Part shown: in pieces, positions 59,766 through 64,000 of the stretch
How the letters are laid out: each line of letters begins with the position of its first letter
Numbering within the stretch: the first letter of the stretch is position 1
DNA from: Poriferisodalis sp965208555
GTDB taxonomy: Bacteria > Actinomycetota > Acidimicrobiia > Acidimicrobiales > Poriferisodalaceae
NCBI RefSeq assembly: GCF_965208555.1
Contig: NZ_OZ242342.1
Span: 1,674,001 to 1,738,000, forward strand
Length of the DNA: 64,000 nt
Direction of reading: 5' to 3'
Program-made: the position numbers and the translations under genes
The notes under the pieces: model-generated
What the model saw: the letters and a program-made list of their open reading frames with translations, nothing else
The model's database searches: none
What the model was told of the DNA's origin: nothing

Positions 59766-61028
59766 ATGAGGCCGCCGTCGGTGAACGACTTGGCGCTTTC
59801 CATCGCGGACGTCGGCCTGCCGCATCCTCTGCTGGTGATTGCCGCTCGTGCCGCCATTGCGGCGGGCGATCCCGACTCGGCGGCCGACGAGGCGCACCGG
59901 TTGCGGCGCAGCCTGTTGGGCCCCGCGATCAATGCCACTGGCGTGTTGCTGCACACGAATCTGGGCCGAGCGCCACTGGGACTGGAAGCTGGCCGCGGCG
60001 GGCCGGTGCGGTTCAGCAACTTGGAGTTCGACATCGAAACGGGCCGGCGCGGCTCGCGTGCCTCGCACGCCTCGCTGCTGCTGGCGACGCTGACCGGTGC
60101 CGAAGCGGCGCTCGTCGTCAACAACTGCGCCGCCGCGGTGACGCTGGTGCTGGCGGCGCTGGCGCGTGACCGGGGCGTGGCCGTGTCGCGGGGCGAGCTG
60201 GTGGAGATCGGCGGCGGCTTCCGGGTGCCCGAGGTGATGGAGCAGTCGGGGGCGCGGCTGGTGGAGGTGGGCACCACCAACCGCACCCGGGCGTCCGACT
60301 ACCGGGCAGCCGCCGAGCGGGACGACGTTGCCTTGCTGCTGAAGGTGCACCCGTCCAACTACCGCATCACCGGCTTCACCGAAGAGGCCGACGTGGCGGA
60401 CCTGGCGAAGATCGGACCGCCGGTGGTGTCCGACCTGGGCTCGGGCCTGCTGGATGAACGCTGCGGTTGGCTGGGGCAGCGCCCCGACTGGCTGGCCGGC
60501 GAGCCGGGCGCCCGACAGACGCTGGCGGCGGGCGCAGCGCTGGTGACGTTCTCGGGCGACAAGCTCATGGGCGGACCCCAAGCCGGGATCATCTGCGGGA
60601 AGGCTGACCTGGTGGCCGCCTGCGCAGCGCACCCGCTGATGCGAGCCTTCCGGCCCGGATCGCTGGTGCTCGACGCATTGCAGTCGGTGGCGATGGCCTA
60701 CCTGCGCCGGGACGCCGACGCCATCCCGTTCTGGCGCATGGCCCGGGTGCCGGTCGACGACCTTGCCGAGCGTGCCGATGCCCTCGGCGTAGGCCGGCCG
60801 GCTCGCACCACGGCCATCGCCGGCGCCGGTTCCCTGCCCGGACAGGAGATTCCCTCGGCCGGCATCGAACTCGACGGCGACCACGCCGCATCGCTGCGGG
60901 CGCACGACCCGCCGGTGATCGCCCGCGTCAACGAGCAGACCACGGTGATCGACCTGCGCACCATCGATCCAGCCGATGACGCCATCGTGGCCGCCGCCGC
61001 CCGCCAGACGCTCGACCAGCAATCCTGA
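59766..61028 (+). CDS. selA: L-seryl-tRNA(Sec) selenium transferase SelA
   Basis: 420 residues. PLP-dependent fold with INATGVLLHTNLGRAPL, TGAEAALVVNNCAAAVTLVL, REL-type SRGELVEIGGGFRVPEVM, VGTTNRTRASDY and the PLP Lys in VTFSGDKLMGGPQAGII. It converts Ser-tRNA(Sec) to Sec-tRNA(Sec) with selenophosphate. The N-terminal helix region that binds tRNA is shorter than in E. coli SelA (463 aa). selB follows after 315 bases. Confidence 0.96.
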   Translation: MRPPSVNDLALSIADVGLPHPLLVIAARAAIAAGDPDSAADEAHRLRRSLLGPAINATGVLLHTNLGRAPLGLEAGRGGPVRFSNLEFDIETGRRGSRASHASLLLATLTGAEAALVVNNCAAAVTLVLAALARDRGVAVSRGELVEIGGGFRVPEVMEQSGARLVEVGTTNRTRASDYRAAAERDDVALLLKVHPSNYRITGFTEEADVADLAKIGPPVVSDLGSGLLDERCGWLGQRPDWLAGEPGARQTLAAGAALVTFSGDKLMGGPQAGIICGKADLVAACAAHPLMRAFRPGSLVLDALQSVAMAYLRRDADAIPFWRMARVPVDDLAERADALGVGRPARTTAIAGAGSLPGQEIPSAGIELDGDHAASLRAHDPPVIARVNEQTTVIDLRTIDPADDAIVAAAARQTLDQQS

Positions 61029-61122
61029 ATAGCGGTGCAGGGCCCCCGGCTCCGCTCTGCCGCGCACAGTCCTCGGATCAGAAATTCATGAAAGAACATG
61101 ACGTTCGGCCTGCCAGCATAGC

Positions 61123-61153
61123 GAGAGCCGCACCCCGAAAGGGTGCGGCTCTC
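61123..61153 (+). other. Perfect 13-bp hairpin between selA and selB
   Basis: GAGAGCCGCACCC and GGGTGCGGCTCTC pair fully around a five-base loop (CGAAA). It lies 95 bases after the selA stop and two bases before a tRNA-like sequence. No U-run follows, so it is not a classical terminator; it may protect, process or attenuate a transcript. Confidence 0.8.
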
Positions 61154-61155
61154 AA

Positions 61156-61228
61156 GGGCCTAGCGCTGGTGCGCCGAGCTGGATTGATACCCCCGCCTCG
61201 GACGGTTCGATTCCGTCTAGGTCCACCA
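61156..61228 (+). tRNA. Degenerate tRNA-Ile(GAU)-like sequence
   Basis: Acceptor arms GGGCCTA and TAGGTCC pair over seven bases (one G-U), followed by A and CCA. The T arm GACGG-TTCGATT-CCGTC is perfect. The D and anticodon arms are poor: the loop TTGATAC would give anticodon GAU, but only three of five stem pairs form, and the D arm is one base short. Acceptor and T arm resemble bacterial tRNA-Ile. It may be a pseudogene, or a tRNA-like RNA with other function. The 315-base selA-selB gap holds this and the hairpin and nothing else recognised. Confidence 0.45.
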
Positions 61229-61343
61229 GCGACCTTACGGTCGCACCGACACGCTACACAAGCCGATTCCGGCGCCGGGCACGTCAGCCGGCTCGCTCGA
61301 GACAAATCGACACGCAGCAGCCCCGGCGGGGCAAGCTGGCGGC

Positions 61344-63068
61344 GTGCACATCGTCGGCACCGCGGGCCACGTGGACCACGGCAAGTCGACGCTGGTGCGC
61401 GCCCTCACCGGCACCGATCCTGATCGGTTGGCCGAAGAGAAAGCGCGCGGGCTCACCATCGACCTGGGGTTCGCGTTCTGCACCTTGCCGTCGGGCCGGC
61501 AGGTCAGCTTCGTGGACGTGCCCGGCCACATCAGATTCGTGAAGAACATGCTGGCCGGCGTCGGGGCGGTGGACGCTTGCCTGTTCGTCGTGGCGGCACC
61601 CGAGGGCTGGAAGCCGCAGTCGGCTGAACACCTGGCCATCCTGGAGCTGCTCGGCATCTCGCACGGCGTTGTGGTGCTCAGCCAGATCGATCTGGTGGAC
61701 GACGAGCTGGCCGAGCTGGCCAGGCTGGACATTGCCGAGCACGTCGAGGGCACGTTCCTGGAGCACGCGCCGGTGATCGCCACCGACGCCATCGACGGCA
61801 CCGGCCTGGACGAGCTTCGGTCGGCGCTTGACGACCTCTGCGCTGCCACGCCCACGGCTGTCGACCGCGACCGGCCCCGCCTGTGGATCGACCGGTCGTT
61901 CGCTGCGACGGGAGCCGGCCGGATCGTGACCGGCACGCTCGCGGGTGGGCCCATCTCGACCGGCGACGAGCTGCGGACCGCACCCGGCGGCCGGCCTGCC
62001 CGGGTACGGGCCATCCAGACCCAGAGCACCGCCGTCGAGCGGATTGGTCCGGGCCACCGTGTCGCGCTCAATCTCACTGGCGTCGATGCCGACGACCTGG
62101 GACGCGGCATCGCCCTGGTGCGGCCCGACCAGTGGCACCACACCCGCAGCATCGACGTGGAACTCGCTGTGCTCGATGGTGTGCGGAACGATGTGACCCG
62201 GCGAGGCGCCTATGCGCTGTATCTCGGCTCGGGCGAGTGGCCGGTGCGGCTGCGCGTGCTGGGGCCCGAACGCATCGCCCCCGGCCAGACCGGCTACGCC
62301 CGGCTGCACCTGCCGGTAGCGCTGCCGCTCGTGATGGGAGACCGCTTCGTGCTGCGGGACTTCGGGCGGGGACAGACTGTCGGCGGCGGCACGGTGCTCG
62401 ATCCCGATCCCCAGCTGCGGGCCTCGGTTGCCAGGCCGGACGCCCGCCCCGAGCGCATGGTGGCCGAGCGCGGCTGGATCGAGGCGACGCAGCTCGAGCG
62501 GCTGACCGGCGAGCGGGCACAGCCGGTGCTGGGAGGCTGGGTGGCGGTGCCGGAGCTGGTCGAGGCGCTGGTCGACGATCTTCGAGACCGGATCGAACGC
62601 GCCGGCCCCCTCGGCTTGGACCTGGCCGGACTCGACGAACGCCAGCGGCTCGCGCTGGACACGCTCGACGGGATCACTGTCGAAGCCGGGCGGGCGCTTC
62701 GCGCCGATGCCGACGACGTTCTGGCCGACCATCCCGTCATCGCTGAGCTGGCAGCGGCACCCTTCTCGCCGCCGGCCCCGAGCACTGCCAGCCAGCGGGA
62801 ACTGCTGGCGCTGGCAGCGCGCGGCGATCTTGTGCACGCGGACGGGATCTGGTTTGCAGCCTCCGCCATCGAGGCCGCAGCCGAGCAGATCGCCGGCCTG
62901 CTGGGTGCTCAGCCCGAGGGCATCACGGTGGCCGAGATCCGAGAAGCGCTCGGCACGACGCGCAAGTACGCGTTGCCGCTGGTGGGCTACCTGGACCGGA
63001 CGGGTGTGACGCGGCGGCGGGGCGACCTGCGCATCGCCGGGCCCCGGCTGCCCGAAGTATCAGATTGA
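61344..63068 (+). CDS. selB: Selenocysteine-specific elongation factor SelB
   Basis: 574 residues from a GTG. GTPase motifs: G1 GTAGHVDHGKSTL, switch 2 DVPGHIRFVKNM, G4 LSQIDLVDDE. ARGLTIDLGFA is the switch 1 Thr-containing part. The beta-barrel domains II/III follow, and the C-terminus holds winged helices that would bind the SECIS hairpin (EGITVAEIREALGTTRKYALPLVGYLDRTGVTRRRGD in parts). It delivers Sec-tRNA to UGA codons. Confidence 0.96.
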   Translation: MHIVGTAGHVDHGKSTLVRALTGTDPDRLAEEKARGLTIDLGFAFCTLPSGRQVSFVDVPGHIRFVKNMLAGVGAVDACLFVVAAPEGWKPQSAEHLAILELLGISHGVVVLSQIDLVDDELAELARLDIAEHVEGTFLEHAPVIATDAIDGTGLDELRSALDDLCAATPTAVDRDRPRLWIDRSFAATGAGRIVTGTLAGGPISTGDELRTAPGGRPARVRAIQTQSTAVERIGPGHRVALNLTGVDADDLGRGIALVRPDQWHHTRSIDVELAVLDGVRNDVTRRGAYALYLGSGEWPVRLRVLGPERIAPGQTGYARLHLPVALPLVMGDRFVLRDFGRGQTVGGGTVLDPDPQLRASVARPDARPERMVAERGWIEATQLERLTGERAQPVLGGWVAVPELVEALVDDLRDRIERAGPLGLDLAGLDERQRLALDTLDGITVEAGRALRADADDVLADHPVIAELAAAPFSPPAPSTASQRELLALAARGDLVHADGIWFAASAIEAAAEQIAGLLGAQPEGITVAEIREALGTTRKYALPLVGYLDRTGVTRRRGDLRIAGPRLPEVSD

Positions 63069-63079
63069 GGCGGAGAGCT

Positions 63080-63346
63080 CTAGCTGGCTTCGCCGCGCAA
63101 GAGCAGCATGTTGCGGCGCTCGATCTCGTTGCGCCCGCCCCAGATGCCATGCGCCTCACCGACGTCCAGCGCATGATCGAGACAATCGCTGATCACCGAG
63201 CACTGGCCGCAGATGGCCTTGGCTCGGGCTTCGCGCTCAGCTTTCTCGTCGCGCCGCTCGGTGCGGGGCGGCGGGAAGAAAACCGCCGCCTGAGGTCCTC
63301 TGCAGGCTGCCTTGTCCTGCCACTCATCGACCAGCAGAGCGCTCAT
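63080..63346 (-). CDS. WhiB-family iron-sulfur regulator (third)
   Basis: 88 residues. Cysteines in DKAACRGPQAAVFFPP and AICGQCSVISDC match the WhiB ligands, with HGIWGGRNEIERR as turn. AAGGGGG lies just before the ATG. Convergent with selB. The dyad upstream suggests specific control of this one. Confidence 0.92.
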   Translation of the reverse strand: MSALLVDEWQDKAACRGPQAAVFFPPPRTERRDEKAEREARAKAICGQCSVISDCLDHALDVGEAHGIWGGRNEIERRNMLLLRGEAS

Positions 63347-63396
63347 GTGTCCCCCTTGTCGGAGGGGACACTAGAGCACGAGAATTCGCTTGACAA
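63347..63396 (-). promoter_or_regulatory. Promoter and operator-like dyad of the third WhiB gene
   Basis: On the minus strand TTGTCA (a perfect -35 core) and TAGTGT (-10, 63368-63373) are separated by 17 bases, placing the start of transcription near 63361. A perfect eight-base dyad, GTGTCCCC/GGGGACAC (63364-63371 and 63347-63354), is centred near this start. One arm overlaps the -10 box and the other the Shine-Dalgarno. The first arm would mostly lie upstream of the transcript, so an operator is more likely than an RNA hairpin. Confidence 0.5.
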
Positions 63397-63411
63397 GAGG
63401 TAAACGAAACC

Positions 63412-64000
63412 TCATTCGGTTTCGGAAACCGTCGCATCGGCCCGTTTTCGGCGCATCTCGCGGTAGTCGACGGCCGCGCCCTCCAGCGGCTCCACCTCGA
63501 GCACCACGCCGCTCAGGCCGCTGACGCGCAGCGGCTCGCCCGCCTGCAGCGGCGTGAGGCGGTTGACTCGGGCGCGCCACTGGGCGCCATGAACCTCGAC
63601 GGTCCCGTCGGGATCGACGTCGGTCACCGCCGTCCCCTCCACCCCGATCAGCCACTCCCGGCCCACGGTGGCCGTGCCATAGCGGGTCCGCACCAGCGCG
63701 GGCAGACCCGACAGCACGAACGCGCCGACGCCCACCAGGCCCACGAGCAGCGGGATCCAGCTCATCGAGTGCTGGCCGAACAGCGTCAGCGAGCCAGCGA
63801 GCACCGCCGCACCGCCCGCCACTGTCCAAAAGCGCGGCACACCCGTCTGGATGTCCACCGCGAACGCCACAAAGCCGGCCATGAGCAGTGCGAGCGCCCA
63901 CAGCCGGATGTCGAGCGTGCCCAAGCCGAACGCAGCGAGCAGGCCGCACACCGCGGCGACGACGGCAGCGATGCCGATGCCGCCGGTGTAGAAGTCGAGC
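63412..64000 (-). CDS. NfeD-family membrane protein, N-terminal part outside the window
   Basis: The frame stays open to the window edge, with LDFYTGGIGIAAVVAAV read at the border, a typical start of the NfeD membrane region. About 195 residues are visible: four or so hydrophobic helices (LWALALLMAGFVAFAV, WIPLLVGLVGVGAFVL) and a C-terminal OB-fold domain (GTAVTDVDPDGTVEVHGAQWRA). NfeD proteins work with stomatins in membrane quality control; a serine protease domain may lie upstream, outside the window. Confidence 0.85.
   Translation of the reverse strand, partial: LDFYTGGIGIAAVVAAVCGLLAAFGLGTLDIRLWALALLMAGFVAFAVDIQTGVPRFWTVAGGAAVLAGSLTLFGQHSMSWIPLLVGLVGVGAFVLSGLPALVRTRYGTATVGREWLIGVEGTAVTDVDPDGTVEVHGAQWRARVNRLTPLQAGEPLRVSGLSGVVLEVEPLEGAAVDYREMRRKRADATVSETE

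Noticed and set aside
61123..61153. Rho-independent terminator of selA
   Set aside because: The stem is strong but no T-run follows, and a tRNA-like sequence begins two bases later, so it is listed as a hairpin only.
1..64000. CRISPR arrays, insertion sequences, integrases or prophage genes
   Set aside because: No regular spacer-repeat series, transposase or integrase was seen. The repeats found are coding RCC1/fibronectin/PPC repeats or the element at 56241-56412.

Overview
The window is high-GC actinobacterial chromosome. Three WhiB-type regulators, a SenX3/RegX3-like phosphate operon, a GlnR-like orphan regulator, a reduced actinobacterial-type tad pilus cluster, an F420-type pyridoxamine-oxidase-fold protein and very frequent ATGA/GTGA gene overlaps all point that way. 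The secreted proteins mix cell-wall-binding repeat 2 (CWB2), RCC1, fibronectin III and pre-peptidase-C-like modules, a style I associate with uncultured Acidimicrobiia. That class assignment is inference; no rRNA is present.

Region 1 (1-27.7 kb) is an accessory surface-protein island. Nine genes encode secreted proteins or lipoproteins built from shared modules: RCC1 repeats, CWB2 repeats, fibronectin III, DWF/PPC-like repeats, a Calx-beta domain, an unnamed Trp-rich beta domain and a GLWSDG propeller. Between them lie a RelBE-like and a HipBA-like toxin-antitoxin pair and two tandem paralogous TetR regulators. Several surface genes have a short AT-rich dyad just upstream of the start, and some have a -10 box only 5-8 bases from the start codon (leaderless). 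Two surface genes share about 340 bp of nearly identical DNA in inverted orientation, flanking the TetR pair.

Region 2 (27.7-44.5 kb) is mostly housekeeping: a YlbL-type PDZ/Lon-like protease, a HEAT-repeat protein, an orphan type I periplasmic-binding lipoprotein, MreB, MoaE, an SDR protein, a DUF2342 metalloprotease-like protein, and the phosphate operon. The latter reads pstS-pstC-pstA-pstB-phoU-sensor kinase-response regulator-MFS transporter and is preceded by a well-formed Pho box. Two WhiB genes and tatA follow.

Region 3 (44.6-48.5 kb) is a six-gene tad/Flp pilus cluster (CpaE-like, TadA, TadB, TadC, pilin, TadE). Region 4 (48.6-64 kb) carries selenocysteine tRNA(UCA), a sigma-70 factor, NadE, divergent type II and type I glutamine synthetases with a GlnR-like regulator, RidA and PPOX proteins, a shortened 2Fe-2S/molybdenum hydroxylase fusion, an ErpA/HesB protein, Mrp ATPase, selA, selB, a third WhiB and the C-terminal part of an NfeD protein. 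tRNA-Sec, SelA and SelB together show that the organism makes selenocysteine, although no selenoprotein was recognised here.

The main unusual signals are: the modular surface island with its TetR pair, dyads and inverted gene segments; three genes (mreB, tadE, the 2Fe-2S fusion) whose reading frames require a CTG or other non-standard start, each overlapping the stop of the gene before; a degenerate tRNA-Ile-like sequence joined to a perfect hairpin between selA and selB; and a truncated molybdenum hydroxylase fusion.
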